A stretch of DNA of 64,000 bases from Variovorax sp. WS11 (GTDB taxonomy: Bacteria > Pseudomonadota > Gammaproteobacteria > Burkholderiales > Burkholderiaceae_C), in NCBI RefSeq assembly GCF_010499245.1, contig NZ_JAAGOW010000001.1, forward strand, positions 2,418,001 through 2,482,000. The letters run 5' to 3'. Made by a program: the position numbers and the translations under genes. Shown here one piece after another: positions 8,704 through 18,090 of this stretch. The notes beneath the pieces are model-generated. The model worked only from the letters and a program-made list of their open reading frames with translations. It was not told the DNA's origin and ran no database searches. The first letter of the stretch is position 1. Each line of letters begins with the position of its first letter.

Positions 8704-10143
8704 TCACGCCTTGACCGGCGTGGACGTGGACGAGCCCAGCTGGTGCGCCGCATCCGGCCCGCCGTAGTGCTGGATCAGCCGGGCCTGGTCGGCCTGCGCC
8801 TGGCGGTCGACCGCGTCGGGGTCGCAGATGGCCAGCAGCGCCTCGTGCATGGCCGCCAGTACATCCGCATGCGCTGCGCTGCCGGCCAGGTCGACCAACT
8901 CTTCCGGATCGTCCTGCAGGTCGAAGAGCTCGGGCCGGAAGCCGACGTAGTAGTGGTACTTCCAGCGGCCCTTGCGCAGCATGAAGCCGCCCGTGTTGCT
9001 GCCGGCCGCGTGGTATTCGCTGAGGATCGGGCGCTCGGGCTCCGGCGCGGCCGTGGCCACCTCGTACAGCGAGCGGCCCGGCCGCCCCGCCATCTCGGGC
9101 GCCGGGTCGAGCCCCGCGCCTTCGAGGATGGTGGGGAACAGGTCCAGCAGGTCGACCGGCGTGTCGCACACCGAGGGCGCGACGCCCGGGCCGGCCAGCA
9201 GCATCGGCACCTTCACGCTCTCCTCGTACAGCGTCGACTTGCCCCACACGCCGCGCGCGCCGAGGTTGTCGCCGTGATCGGAGGTGTAGATGACCTGCGT
9301 GCTGTCTTCCAGTCCCGCGGTGCGCAGGGCCGCCATCATCTGGCCCACGTTGTGGTCCAGCCAGCTGCACAGGCCGTAGTAGGCCGCGAAGGCGCGCCGC
9401 CGCTCGTCCGCATCGGCAAAGCGTTCTTCCGAGGCCATGAAGTCGCAGTACTCCTGCACCCACGGATGGCGCTGGTAGCCGGTGCCGGGGTGCAGCTTGG
9501 GCTCGGGCAGGCGGTCGGTGGGGTAGAGGTTGTAGAAGGCCTCGGGCACCACCAGCGGGAAATGCGGCGCCACCAGGCCCACATACAGCACGAAGCCCTG
9601 CTCGGCGCGCCGGGCGGCCTCGCCCAGCCATTCGGCGGCGCGCTGCGTCACCGCGCGGTCGTACTGCGTGTACGACGATTCGCCGGGGCCGATGCGCTCG
9701 CCCAGCATGCGCGGGCCGTCGGGCCGCGGGCGGAAGGGGTTGCGGATCGAAGCCCACACCATCCCGTGCCCGCCCACCACATGCATCGGCAGGTGCTCGG
9801 CGTCGAAGCCCGCCGGGTCTTCCTCGCTGCGGTAGTGCAGCTTGCCGATGCTCTCGACGCGGATGCGATGCTCCTGCAGCACATGCCCCCAGCCGCGCTG
9901 CTCGCCGGTGTAGGGCATGGCGTTGTCCCAGAGGCGCAGCTGGTGTACCCGCAGACCGGTCGCGAAGGCGGCTCGCGCCGGCACGCAGATCGGGCTGGGC
10001 GTGTAGGCGTTGGTGAAGCGCACCCCGCGCTGCGCGAGCGCGTCGAGGTGGGGCGTCTGGGCGAAGGGGTGGCCGGAGCATCCCATCATCCGCGGGTCGT
10101 GCTCATCGGACATGATGACCACGACGTTTCTCTTCTGTGCCAT
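8704..10143 (-). CDS. Sulfatase-family hydrolase
   Basis: 479 residues from the ATG preceded by GGAG. The metal site opens with VVVIMSDEHDPRMMG. The formylglycine motif is SPICVPARAAFATG (Cys53, CxPxR type), and TSDHGDNLGARGVWGKST is the second metal/sulfate-binding block. It is cytoplasmic, since there is no signal peptide, as in choline-sulfatase-like members. The Cys must be converted to formylglycine by an anaerobic-independent FGE or similar enzyme encoded elsewhere. As first gene of the operon with an oxidase and a solute receptor, it probably desulfates an imported sulfate ester whose alcohol is then oxidised. Confidence 0.88.
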   Translation of the reverse strand: MAQKRNVVVIMSDEHDPRMMGCSGHPFAQTPHLDALAQRGVRFTNAYTPSPICVPARAAFATGLRVHQLRLWDNAMPYTGEQRGWGHVLQEHRIRVESIGKLHYRSEEDPAGFDAEHLPMHVVGGHGMVWASIRNPFRPRPDGPRMLGERIGPGESSYTQYDRAVTQRAAEWLGEAARRAEQGFVLYVGLVAPHFPLVVPEAFYNLYPTDRLPEPKLHPGTGYQRHPWVQEYCDFMASEERFADADERRRAFAAYYGLCSWLDHNVGQMMAALRTAGLEDSTQVIYTSDHGDNLGARGVWGKSTLYEESVKVPMLLAGPGVAPSVCDTPVDLLDLFPTILEGAGLDPAPEMAGRPGRSLYEVATAAPEPERPILSEYHAAGSNTGGFMLRKGRWKYHYYVGFRPELFDLQDDPEELVDLAGSAAHADVLAAMHEALLAICDPDAVDRQAQADQARLIQHYGGPDAAHQLGSSTSTPVKA

Positions 10144-10247
10144 GTGTTGTGTCTCCTGCGGTGCGCCGTGCGTAGGCACTAGCGCTTGGTGGAGACTGTG
10201 AGCGCTCCGGCGCTACGAATCCAATACTGTCTAGGGATACGCCGCTT

Positions 10248-11198
10248 TCATTTTTTCTTATGGCTCGCGCCGGGGATGCGGCCGTGCAGCCGGCCGTCGC
10301 GCACCATGCCGCGGACGATCTCGATCAGCGTGTCGCGCACCGCCAGCGCCGCGAGGCTCAGCGGGCGGTCGCGCGGCCACACCACCGCCTGCATGCGCGT
10401 GAGCTCCGGCTCCACCACCAGCCGTCCGGCGATGGACTTCGCCGCCACCGCCTCGTGGCAGGCGCTGGGCGGCATGATCGAAAACGCCAGCCCTTCGCGC
10501 ACCACCGAGATCAGCATGGCCGGGCTGTTGAGCTCGTAGCGCACGTCGAGCCGCTTGTCGATCGCACTCGCGGCCCTTTCGATGATCTTGCGCAGGTCGT
10601 GCGCGCCGTCGGGCTCCGCCAGCGTGAGCGCCGCGACCTCGGCGAAGGGGATCTGCGCCGGCTTGCGGCGCATCGCCGCGCTGGCGCCGAAGAGCATGAA
10701 GCGCTCCTCGAACACCGGCAGCGACTCCATGCCCTGCAGCTCCGACGGGCTCGGCATCGCGGCCAGGTGCGCCTGGCCCGACTCCACCTGCGCGCGCACT
10801 TCGGACGACATCCCTTCGCGCACCGTCAGCTCGACATCGGGAAATTTCTCGGCCACCGCCCGCAGCAGCGGCGCCACCAGCAGGCCGGCGAGCGAACCGG
10901 CGATCGAGAGGCGCACCGTGCCGGAGGGCCGCACATCGCGGCCCGCGACCTGTTCCTTGAGCGCATCGGTGCGCGCGAGCAAGTCCACCGCCTTGTCGCA
11001 GAGCAGCCGGCCCGCGGGCGAGAGCTCCGCGCCGCGGGCATGGCGCTTGAAGAGCACTACCTCGAGGTCTTGCTCCAGCGCGGCGATGTTCTGGCTCAGC
11101 GCGGGCTGGGCGATGTTGAGATGCTCGGCCGCGCGCGAGAAGCTGCGGCTCTGGGCGATTTCGACGAAGTAGCGGAGCTGGCGCAGGGAGATGTTCAT
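10248..11198 (-). CDS. LysR-family transcriptional regulator
   Basis: 316 residues. The HTH is at the N-terminus (LRQLRYFVEIAQSRSFSRAAEHLNIAQPALS) and the LysR effector-binding domain follows from about residue 90. It ends in an unusual HKKK tail encoded by an A-rich stretch. It lies about 100 bases upstream of the sulfatase operon in the same direction and is the likely controller of that operon; the effector is probably the transported sulfate ester or its breakdown product (inference). Confidence 0.9.
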   Translation of the reverse strand: MNISLRQLRYFVEIAQSRSFSRAAEHLNIAQPALSQNIAALEQDLEVVLFKRHARGAELSPAGRLLCDKAVDLLARTDALKEQVAGRDVRPSGTVRLSIAGSLAGLLVAPLLRAVAEKFPDVELTVREGMSSEVRAQVESGQAHLAAMPSPSELQGMESLPVFEERFMLFGASAAMRRKPAQIPFAEVAALTLAEPDGAHDLRKIIERAASAIDKRLDVRYELNSPAMLISVVREGLAFSIMPPSACHEAVAAKSIAGRLVVEPELTRMQAVVWPRDRPLSLAALAVRDTLIEIVRGMVRDGRLHGRIPGASHKKK

Positions 11199-11337
11199 CG
11201 GGTGGCGCTCGACGTGGCTGAGCCGCCACTGTAGGGGCTCGATGCCCGCGCGCAGGGCCGTCCTACACCTTGATGCGCAACGGACTGGCACCGTTCGCAA
11301 GCAGAAATTGCATCGTAAAGTTACGAAAGGAATGGCC

Positions 11338-11922
11338 ATGAACACCCTCAAGCTCCGCACCGTCTTCACCGCGGCAGCTCTTGCCGCCAGCAGCATTGCC
11401 TTCGTCGGCTGCACCACCACACGGCCCGACGACAACGCAAGCAGCGCATCGTCGCGCACGTCCATCGACGCGCAGGTCGACGCCACGCTCTCCAAGCTCT
11501 ACAACGCCGTACCGGATTCGCGCGAGATGGTCGCCAAGTCCAAGGGCGTGCTGGTGTTCCCGTCGGTGGTTGGCGGGAGCCTGGGGATCGGCGCCGAGTA
11601 CGGGCGCGGCGCGCTGCGCGTGGGCAACCGCACCCAGGCCTACTACAGCACCACGGCCGGCTCGATCGGCTTCCAGGCCGGCGCGCATTCCAGGGCCGTC
11701 GTCTATCTGTTCACCACGCAGGAAGCGCTGGACAAGTTCCGCAACAGCAAGGGCTGGACGGCGGGTGCCGACGCCTCGGTCGCCGCTGCGACCATGGGCG
11801 CCAACGGCCGGATCGACACCAACACGATGCGCCAGCCGGTGGTCGGCTTCGTGCTGACCAACCTGGGCCTGGAGGCGGGCGTTTCGCTGCAGGGCGCGAA
11901 GATCAGCGAGGTGCGGGTCTAG
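11338..11922 (+). CDS. YSC84-related lipoprotein
   Basis: 194 residues. The lipobox SIAFVGC puts the lipidated Cys at about 25. The rest matches the bacterial Ysc84/actin-binding-like domain: LVFPSVVGGSLGIGAEYGRG, a YYSTTAGSIGFQAGA core and a Gly-rich C-terminus VGFVLTNLGLEAGVSLQGAKI. The domain is known to bind lipids in eukaryotes; bacterial members are envelope lipoproteins of uncertain role. AAAGGA lies at the right distance from the second ATG (11338) but touches the first (11332), so the second is chosen. Confidence 0.88.
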   Translation: MNTLKLRTVFTAAALAASSIAFVGCTTTRPDDNASSASSRTSIDAQVDATLSKLYNAVPDSREMVAKSKGVLVFPSVVGGSLGIGAEYGRGALRVGNRTQAYYSTTAGSIGFQAGAHSRAVVYLFTTQEALDKFRNSKGWTAGADASVAAATMGANGRIDTNTMRQPVVGFVLTNLGLEAGVSLQGAKISEVRV

Positions 11923-12187
11923 TCGTGAACCCCGGTCGGAGCGGCCAGGGCTGACCGGGGCGCTTCGACACGGCCGCATCGTGTTCTGCCCACTTGATGG
12001 CTGCGTTGTGCAGGCCAGCGATGAGCCTGGGCGCGCGCTCCACGATGCCGGACCTCGACAGCACGCAGACCAGCGTGTTCCCCTGGTGAATTTCCGCGCG
12101 GACGTAGATCTTGCCGGCATCCGTCCAATGGGAGATGGTCACGCGGCGCCCGCGATGCAGGAAGGATCTCTGCTCCTCGGTGTCCAT
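11903..12187 (-). CDS. Small hypothetical protein
   Basis: 94 residues from MDTEEQRSFLHRGRRVTISHW. The sequence reads as a compact alpha/beta domain (YVRAEIHQGNTLVCVLSRSGIVERAPRLIAGLHNAAIKWAEHDA style), which is convincing as protein, but I do not recognise the family. Its 3' end overlaps the end of the convergent YSC84 gene by 20 bases. The start is uncertain: another in-frame ATG lies 15 bases upstream and neither has a clear ribosome site. Confidence 0.5.
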   Translation of the reverse strand: MDTEEQRSFLHRGRRVTISHWTDAGKIYVRAEIHQGNTLVCVLSRSGIVERAPRLIAGLHNAAIKWAEHDAAVSKRPGQPWPLRPGFTTRPAPR

Positions 12188-12301
12188 GCGACCAGACTGC
12201 ATTCGCCTGCCGGTCGGCACAGCCCCGAACTTCGTCCGCCCGTGTAGGCGGGAATGGACGCCCGATGTAGCGATCGGCCGGCCGGGGCCGCAGGCAGGCC
12301 C

Positions 12302-13063
12302 TCAGGGCCTTGCCGGGTCGGGGTAGAACGGACGCAAGCTCGCCGGCGCGGCGAAGCGGGCCCACCCGCCATCCGGCTGCGACAGCCGGTCTGCCACCGC
12401 ATAGAACACGGCGGGGTGAACGCCCAGGCCGAAGTGGCTCGCTTCCACCTCGATGTTCTCGGAGAACGGCGTCTCCTCGTCGAGGCTGCTGCGCCACGAC
12501 ACGATCCCGTCGGAGCGGCTGAACATGGAGGTGGTGGGCACCATCGGCGTGGGCCTGGCCCAGCGTTGGCGCCGGGGATCGTCGGCCGGCCTGCCGCTCA
12601 GCAGCTCGTAGACCTTGGCCGCGCGCGTGGCCTTGGGGCTGCCGTGCAAGGGGCTGCCCAGCGTGACCACGTTGCGCACCGTCTCGGGGGACTTGGCGGC
12701 GAGCATCCGGGCGAACACGCCGCCGAGGCTCCAGCCCACCAGGCTGACCTTGCCCGAGCTCTGGTGCAGGCGATGCAGGAGGTCCAGCAGGCCCTTCTCG
12801 ACACCCGGCAACGGCCCGCAGTTGGTGCCGTGGCCCCAGCCATGGACTGCGTAGCCGCGGGTTTCCAGGAAGCTGCGGAGCAGCTCAGTCGAACCGTCGC
12901 TCGCGCCCAGGCCGGGCAACACCATGACGGCATGGCCGTCACCGCGCGGCGCGCACTGGAGCAACGGCCATAGCGCGAGCGTCGCGCTGGCTTCCCAGAG
13001 TGCCCGGCACTCGGCCAGCATCAGGAACTTGGAAGGGGGGCCGGCAATGGCGGCAGTGGGCAC
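12302..13063 (-). CDS. Alpha/beta-hydrolase (lipase/PGAP1-like)
   Basis: 253 residues from a GTG at 13061-13063 with GAGGAG seven bases upstream; the longer upstream reading has no such site. The oxyanion-loop block VMVLPGLGASDGS and the nucleophile elbow SLVGWSLGGVFAR (Ser112) are clear, and a late His lies in EASHFGLGVHP. The family includes triacylglycerol lipases and acyl-ester hydrolases. There is no signal peptide, so it is probably cytoplasmic or membrane-associated. It is not obviously in an operon. Confidence 0.8.
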   Translation of the reverse strand: MPTAAIAGPPSKFLMLAECRALWEASATLALWPLLQCAPRGDGHAVMVLPGLGASDGSTELLRSFLETRGYAVHGWGHGTNCGPLPGVEKGLLDLLHRLHQSSGKVSLVGWSLGGVFARMLAAKSPETVRNVVTLGSPLHGSPKATRAAKVYELLSGRPADDPRRQRWARPTPMVPTTSMFSRSDGIVSWRSSLDEETPFSENIEVEASHFGLGVHPAVFYAVADRLSQPDGGWARFAAPASLRPFYPDPARP

Positions 13064-13411
13064 GGTGGATCTCCTCGCGGTGTTGGAGCGCCCAAGGTAG
13101 GCGACGGGCCGGAGAGATTTCGCTGGGACAGGAGGCCTGCGGCGCGTAGGCGGAGCGGCCTTTCTTCTTAACGCCATGTCTTTTGACATTCGGTACGCCG
13201 GCGATGTCGATGGGAATCTTGATCGTCCTACTCGCGCGGCGTGGCGGCCGACTGTTTGATGCGCCTCACCATGCGCCCCATCGTTCAAACGGCACTGCGG
13301 AGTTTGCAAGGGCTGGCCCATGCCAGGGCGATCGCGCAGAGCCGGCGGGTGGCGTGGTCGTCACGCGCACGGGGCCGGTCGACGCGGCTGGAGGAACGGC
13401 CGGGGCGGGAG
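13064..13411. other. Non-coding interval between hydrolase and next gene
   Basis: About 350 bases. It must hold the promoter of the minus-strand hydrolase and that of the plus-strand gene at 13412. A TTGACA at 13182-13187 is the only hexamer I would flag, and no convincing -10 follows at 16-18 bases. If the downstream gene uses an earlier start, part of this stretch is coding. Confidence 0.3.
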
Positions 13412-13705
13412 ATGGCATGGGAGAACCATGTCGTGGTGCTCCGGCTGGGTATGACCGCGGAGGAGCTGAGCGAGCTGAAGATCAAGCGGGCGATCTACCT
13501 GCGGATGCTGCTGGACAGTGCGCCGAAGCGGCTGCAGGACTGGGTGGACGAGGACCAGCTGGAGGACATGCCGAAGTCGCGGCTTTTTGAATGGGTGGCG
13601 TATGACCTGGAATGCTTGGAGCTGGAGCAGATCGAGGGGACGATGACGGCGGGGGAGGAGGCGCGGTATGTGAGGGAGGTGGTGGAGTTCAAGGGGTTTG
13701 AGTAG
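13412..13705 (+). CDS. Small hypothetical protein, acidic
   Basis: 97 residues from MAWENHVVVLRLGMTAEELSE. Helical and rich in Glu/Asp/Leu (LKIKRAIYLRMLLDSAPKRL, DEDQLEDMPKSRLFEW), so a soluble helical protein or an interaction domain. I do not recognise the family. The frame is open for a further 57 codons upstream but that part is Arg-rich and shadow-like, so the short start is preferred although its GGGAG lies very close to the ATG. Confidence 0.45.
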   Translation: MAWENHVVVLRLGMTAEELSELKIKRAIYLRMLLDSAPKRLQDWVDEDQLEDMPKSRLFEWVAYDLECLELEQIEGTMTAGEEARYVREVVEFKGFE

Positions 13706-13780
13706 CTGGCATGGAGGCGCAGAATCCGGCCTGGATGGGTGATCCTCCGCCGCGACGATCAACTTTGAGCGAGGTCAAGC

Positions 13781-14563
13781 ATGCTGGCTGGCGTGGATGA
13801 GGGCCTACTGTTCCTCCTGGTCATCGCAGCATTCTTTGCTGTCCTCGAGATCGCTTTTCGGGCCGGTCGCCGCAGCAGCGATCGGAATGACGAGAGGTCG
13901 AGATCGCACATCAACGCGCTGGAGGCCGCCCTCCTGGGGCTCCTTGCCCTGCTGCTGGGCTTCAATTTTGCGATGGCGGCGTCACGCTTCGATGTGCGCA
14001 AGGCGCTCATTCAGGAAGAAGTCAATGCCATCCGCACGACATCCCTCCGAGCGCAGCTGATGCCGCCCTTGCAGCGACAACAGATTTCGAACCTGCTGAA
14101 CAGTTATGTCGCGGCACGCATCGACTTCATGCGCGCCGGCGTCGACCCGGCGCAGCTAGCCGCCGCCAGCGCCGCCGCGTCGGACATCGAGGCGCAGCTC
14201 TGGACGCTGGCAGGTACACCCGCGGCGGAAGGCCCGATCTCGCCGCCGACGGTCCTGGTCATTCAGTCGCTGAACGAAATGTTCAACGCCAACGAGAAGC
14301 GCCGTGCCGCGCTCGACAACCATGTGCCGCAGATCGTGATCGGCCTGCTGGTCGTCGTCGCGCTGGGCGCCCTCGGCTTCATCGCCTACGGGTATGGACT
14401 GACGGGGCATCGACGGCACGGATCGACAGCGCTGTTCGCGTTGCTGATCGCGATGGTGTTCACGATCATTGTCGATATGGATCAGCCGCGGACAGGGCTT
14501 GTCCGGGTGGGGGAGGAAAGTATGGTGCGGCTCAAGGAGAGCATTGAGCGGAATGGGCGATAG
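13781..14563 (+). CDS. DUF4239/bestrophin-like membrane protein
   Basis: 260 residues. There are four hydrophobic segments: about 9-27, 47-67, and two C-terminal (about 184-205 and 213-232). The sequence between them is amphipathic. EAALLGLLALLLGFNFAMAASRFD and the later VVALGALGFIAYGYGLTG fit the DUF4239 family of inner-membrane proteins, which are called bestrophin-like in databases but have no proven channel function. It stands alone on the plus strand. Confidence 0.75.
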   Translation: MLAGVDEGLLFLLVIAAFFAVLEIAFRAGRRSSDRNDERSRSHINALEAALLGLLALLLGFNFAMAASRFDVRKALIQEEVNAIRTTSLRAQLMPPLQRQQISNLLNSYVAARIDFMRAGVDPAQLAAASAAASDIEAQLWTLAGTPAAEGPISPPTVLVIQSLNEMFNANEKRRAALDNHVPQIVIGLLVVVALGALGFIAYGYGLTGHRRHGSTALFALLIAMVFTIIVDMDQPRTGLVRVGEESMVRLKESIERNGR

Positions 14564-14620
14564 GGCCTCGTCTACGTTTTTCGTAGAGCAAACGCATTGG
14601 CGTTCGTCGACGATGGAGGG

Positions 14621-15037
14621 ATGGAAAGCTCTTACACCTACAGAGTTCTTCGCTACGTGCACGACATCGGCACGGCCGAGTTCATCAATGTCGGTGTCGT
14701 TGTCGCCACGTGCGACGCGCCGTGCGTGGTGGCGAAGTTCAAAACTGACTGCCGGCGCGTCCAGGGCGCCTTCCCGTCGCTGGACACCGAGGTCTTTCTC
14801 GCTCGCATGCTGCGTCTGCAGGCGTGCTTCGACGCCATTGACGCCGCGCGGTGTGCCGAGGTGCGCGCCCGGGAAGGCCGGTGCATCGCGGCATTGATAG
14901 GTTCCGTGCTGCCGGTGGAAGACAGCGCACTCCACTGGTCGCCTACCGGTTCGGGCATCTACGGGCCTCTGGCTCTGGTGCTGGAGTCACTCTATGAGCG
15001 CTTGGTCACCAGACACGAATTGCAACGCGGACGTTGA
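14621..15037 (+). CDS. DUF3037-family protein
   Basis: 138 residues. The opening SYTYRVLRYVHDIGTAEFINVGVVV is the DUF3037 signature (a short protein that normally starts with a Tyr-rich strand and an 'F.NVGVV' strand). Known members occur next to HipA-type kinases or stand alone; the function is unproven and no HipA partner is present here. The start is placed at the ATG that begins the conserved block; GGAGGG lies directly against it, so an upstream TTG is possible. Confidence 0.65.
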   Translation: MESSYTYRVLRYVHDIGTAEFINVGVVVATCDAPCVVAKFKTDCRRVQGAFPSLDTEVFLARMLRLQACFDAIDAARCAEVRAREGRCIAALIGSVLPVEDSALHWSPTGSGIYGPLALVLESLYERLVTRHELQRGR

Positions 15038-15116
15038 GCGCTTGCCTGGGGTCAACACGGATGTTCTCGGGGGGTGGCATTGCTCCTAAGGTGCGCCGAC
15101 TATGTCCAACGTCAGT

Positions 15117-15395
15117 TCACGCAGCGCTGCTCGCCGGCCCTCTACGATGACGGTTTTGGGTTCGCTCAAGCATCGCCCTCAGGGCTTCCCATCTGATAGT
15201 CGGGGCGGGTTCGGAAAGGATGAGCATGCGCGCCTTGTCGCCATCCGGCGCGGAGACGGCTATGACCTGGACCTGGAATGGTTGTGCAGCGCGAAATGAA
15301 CGCCAGGCGTCCAGAGAAGAGGGGTCAATGCTAGATCCTGCAGCCCCTGCTGAGACAGCAGTTACCAACGCTGCGACCTGCAAGGTCGATCTCAA
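15117..15395 (-). pseudogene. Remnant of an exported protein gene
   Basis: From a TTG at 15395 the frame gives a signal-peptide-like LRSTLQVAALVTAVSAGAAG, then about 45 residues that look like real protein (SLDAWRSFRAAQPFQVQVIAVSAP and RMLILSEPAPTIRWEALRAML in separate stretches), and ends in an Arg-rich tail. That suggests the start of a larger exported protein cut short by a frameshift. I do not recognise the family and no continuation was found downstream. Confidence 0.3.
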
Positions 15396-16027
15396 GGCTG
15401 ACGTCCATCTCGATATCAGTCGAGGCTCCTGCCATGCTGTTGGATGTACCCGCGAAGCGCATGCGCGATCACTGTCAACGTACATATGGCCTCCTCCGAA
15501 CCTGCGGCAGCAAGGCTCGATTCGCGTGACCGCGTCCCACATTCCGCGGGATGATGCAGCCACTCTGCCTATGAGCACTGCGAGTCTCCATCACACACAC
15601 CCAAGCGCGCATCCTCCTTTCTAAGGAGGCGTGAATGGCCTGGTGCTTGAGACTGAATCGATCCGGGGGACAGAGGCCGCGTCAGAGCCGCGAAGACCGC
15701 AGCGGTGCAAGAAGGCATCCGTCCGCGCTGACGAATTCACCGGACGGGCACTTGCATCGCCCCGCAACGATGACAACGCCAGCAAGACGGCGACCAACTG
15801 AAGACGGACGGAACGCGGCAATCAGCATCCAGGATCGCGGCCCCTGCGTGAAGGCCGCGTCGCCGGTCCCCGTCGCGACTGCACGCGAGATCGGCATTCT
15901 CGCGAGAGACTTGGCCTCGGACAGGTCGAAGTCACCCGATGATCAATATCGCAGTCTGATGGTGGAACATGCCCGGCAAGGCGGCGACGACGCTCCCACA
16001 TGAAGCGGTCGTAGTGGCGATGGAGTC
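15396..16027. other. Interval without a recognisable gene
   Basis: About 630 bases. Short open frames occur on both strands, but none has a convincing protein-like composition, a signal peptide or a good ribosome site. Composition is less GC-extreme than in neighbouring genes, as in decayed DNA. I see no repeat or RNA gene in it. Confidence 0.35.
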
Positions 16028-16837
16028 CTACTTCGAAACCTTCACCCTCTCAAACTCAAACACCGCCACCTTCCCACCCGCCGTAACCTCAAACCGAATC
16101 ACATCCTGCGCCTTCGGATACGGATCGCAGCACCCCTTCAACACCAGATCCCCCGTCACCATCTGCAGCGGCTCGACCGTGTTGGCTTGCAGGATCGAAT
16201 GGGCCGCCTGCTCCTGGTTCTGCGCGTTGGATTCGAGTTGCTGGATGCCCAGCCCCGTGGCGCCGCCGACGGCCGCGCCGGCCACGATGCCGGCGAGCGG
16301 GTCGTACACGCGCACGGTGCTCGTGCCCGCGAAGGTCCTGATGCCGCGCGGACCGGCGGTGTAGCCCGAGTAGTTCGATCGATACGTCTGGCGCGACGCG
16401 CCGTAGGCGGCAGCGCCGGCCGCGAGGCCGCCGACGATGGCCAGGGCGATCTGCTTGGCCTGCTTCTCGCTCTGGATCTCGGCGATGCGCTCGGTGTAGG
16501 TGTAGATCGGCACCGGCTGGCCGCGGAAGAAGGCCTTGACGTTGTCGGGCGTGAAGTTGATGGCCTCGCCGCCGTTGTTGGCGTAGCCGATGGTGAAGGT
16601 CGGCATGGTCGTACCCTGCGTCCGGAACGTCGGGTACATGAAGATCTCATGGCTCTCGTTCTTCTCGGCGACGGTGCCGACGCCCTGGGTGTACTTCAGG
16701 GTCTGGATGGGCGCGTTCGCCTTGGGGGTGTACGCCACCATCGTGCTGCAGCCGCTCAAGGCGAGGGCGAGGGCGGTGATGGCGATGAGGGTCTTCGCGG
16801 GTCTGCTGCTGCGTCGTTGTTCTTTGTTGGTGGGCAC
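16028..16837 (-). CDS. Envelope lipoprotein with glycine-zipper segments, unknown
   Basis: 269 residues from a GTG at 16835-16837 with GGAGG nine bases upstream. The lipobox ALALSGC gives lipidation at about Cys30. The mature part has a beta-rich domain (about 45-120), a hydrophobic Gly/Ala segment IALAIVGGLAAGAAAYGA and a second Gly-rich stretch LAGIVAGAAVGGATGLG, both glycine-zipper-like. The C-terminal 60 residues carry a CC pair (LKGCCDPYP). It is probably an outer-membrane or periplasmic lipoprotein; I cannot assign a function. Confidence 0.75.
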   Translation of the reverse strand: MPTNKEQRRSSRPAKTLIAITALALALSGCSTMVAYTPKANAPIQTLKYTQGVGTVAEKNESHEIFMYPTFRTQGTTMPTFTIGYANNGGEAINFTPDNVKAFFRGQPVPIYTYTERIAEIQSEKQAKQIALAIVGGLAAGAAAYGASRQTYRSNYSGYTAGPRGIRTFAGTSTVRVYDPLAGIVAGAAVGGATGLGIQQLESNAQNQEQAAHSILQANTVEPLQMVTGDLVLKGCCDPYPKAQDVIRFEVTAGGKVAVFEFERVKVSK

Positions 16838-17023
16838 GGGGGACGGCCTCCGGTTGTTCTTTTGAGGCCGCGATTGTTGGCGGCGCCCGGCCATGGGCGC
16901 GAGGCACAAAGTCTCGCTTGCGCCGTAAATCTCGCGACTTCCAGGCTCGCGCGAGTCCCTATTTGAAGATCGTGCCCGCAAAGAGCGCCTGGACGAGAGA
17001 AGGGTTCGTCCGAGGCACGGCAC

Positions 17024-18022
17024 TCATTCGATCACCCGGTCGGCACGCAGCATCACCGTCTGCGGGATGGTCAGGCCGAGTGCGCTGGCGGTCTTCAAGT
17101 TGAGCGTGAGCTCGAACTTGCTCGGCAGCTCAACCGGCAACTCGGCCGCGCGCGCACCGCGCAGCAGCTTGTCGACATGGTTGAAGCTGTGCAAGATCAT
17201 CCACCCGCGATCGGCGCCGTACGCGAGCAGGCCGCCGGCTTCGACAAACTCCTTGATCCCGCCGATGCTCGGCAGGCGCGCGCCGCTGGCGAAGTCTGCG
17301 ATCCGGTGGCGCTCGCGGAAGGTCAGCGCGGTGTGATCGAACCAGACCGCGTGCGCGCGCATCTCGAGGATCTTCGCGAATGCCGCGTCGAGGTCCTCGC
17401 GACGGGACACGGGGAAGGTCTGCGCCTCGAAGCCAAGCACGGTGGCGGCGGATTCCACAAGGTTGACGGGCACTCGGTATTCGCCCCCGGCAAGGGTGCC
17501 CACCGCCGAAGCGGTCGTCACGATGGCGAGCCGCCTGATGGCCGGCAAGATCTCCTTGAGGATCTCGAGCCGTTTCAGGCCTTCGTTGCCCGCGTTGGAA
17601 GCCAGGCCCGTCACGTTGCGGCCGGGGCGCGCGAGCGCGTCGACCAATCCCTGCTCGACCGGGAAGGCGACGCCATAGAACGCAATCGGAATGTCGCGCG
17701 TGGCGCGCGCGGCGGCAAGGGCGGCCTCCGGGCCCGCAGCCCAAATGACATCGACGCGCTTGCGCACGAGCCCGGCCGCCAGCGCGTCGAGGCGATCGTT
17801 GCTCCCTTCCGCCGAGGCTTCCTCGATCTGGAGGTTCTCGCCCTCGTCCCACCCGAGCTCCTTGAGTCGCGCGCCGATCGGGGTTGCCTTTGCAGAACCT
17901 GGGTTCGGATAGAGCAGGCCGAGCACCCGTCGCCCGACTGCTCCCTGAGGCTGCGCCAAAGCGCAATCCGGCGCGGTCGCGGCAACTGCCAGAAGAGCGG
18001 GAAGCGCGTCGCGCCGCTTCAT
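17024..18022 (-). CDS. ABC-type substrate-binding protein (ABC_sub_bind family)
   Basis: 332 residues. A signal peptide (MKRRDALPALLAVAATA) is followed by the two-lobed binding fold, and it ends ASALGLTIPQTVMLRADRVIE like the paralogues at the left edge. Its ATG overlaps the stop of a short upstream fragment that carries the same tail, which shows that it was once the second gene of a tandem pair arranged exactly as at 2-1512. No permease, ATPase or sensor kinase lies nearby; ligand unknown. Confidence 0.88.
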   Translation of the reverse strand: MKRRDALPALLAVAATAPDCALAQPQGAVGRRVLGLLYPNPGSAKATPIGARLKELGWDEGENLQIEEASAEGSNDRLDALAAGLVRKRVDVIWAAGPEAALAAARATRDIPIAFYGVAFPVEQGLVDALARPGRNVTGLASNAGNEGLKRLEILKEILPAIRRLAIVTTASAVGTLAGGEYRVPVNLVESAATVLGFEAQTFPVSRREDLDAAFAKILEMRAHAVWFDHTALTFRERHRIADFASGARLPSIGGIKEFVEAGGLLAYGADRGWMILHSFNHVDKLLRGARAAELPVELPSKFELTLNLKTASALGLTIPQTVMLRADRVIE

Positions 18023-18090
18023 TCGATCACCTCGTCGGCGTGCAGCAGCAGGAGCAGCAGCGATTTCGGAATCGTGGAGCCGAGCGGGCC
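18019..18090 (-). pseudogene. 3' remnant of a second ABC_sub_bind gene
   Basis: The last 23 codons before the stop read GPLGSTIPKSLLLLLLHADEVIE, which is the conserved family tail, here with a run of extra Leu. Upstream of this the frame has no family similarity. The TGA overlaps the ATG of the intact gene. It is what remains of the first member of a tandem pair after a deletion. Confidence 0.7.

Noticed and set aside
10181..10206. Two AGCGCT hexamers 20 bases apart before the sulfatase operon
   Set aside because: Short palindromes of this kind are frequent in GC-rich DNA; no further support for a LysR site.
15635..16003. Plus-strand frame of 122 codons in the gene-poor stretch
   Set aside because: Arg/Ser-rich with no motif, no ribosome site and no recognisable family.
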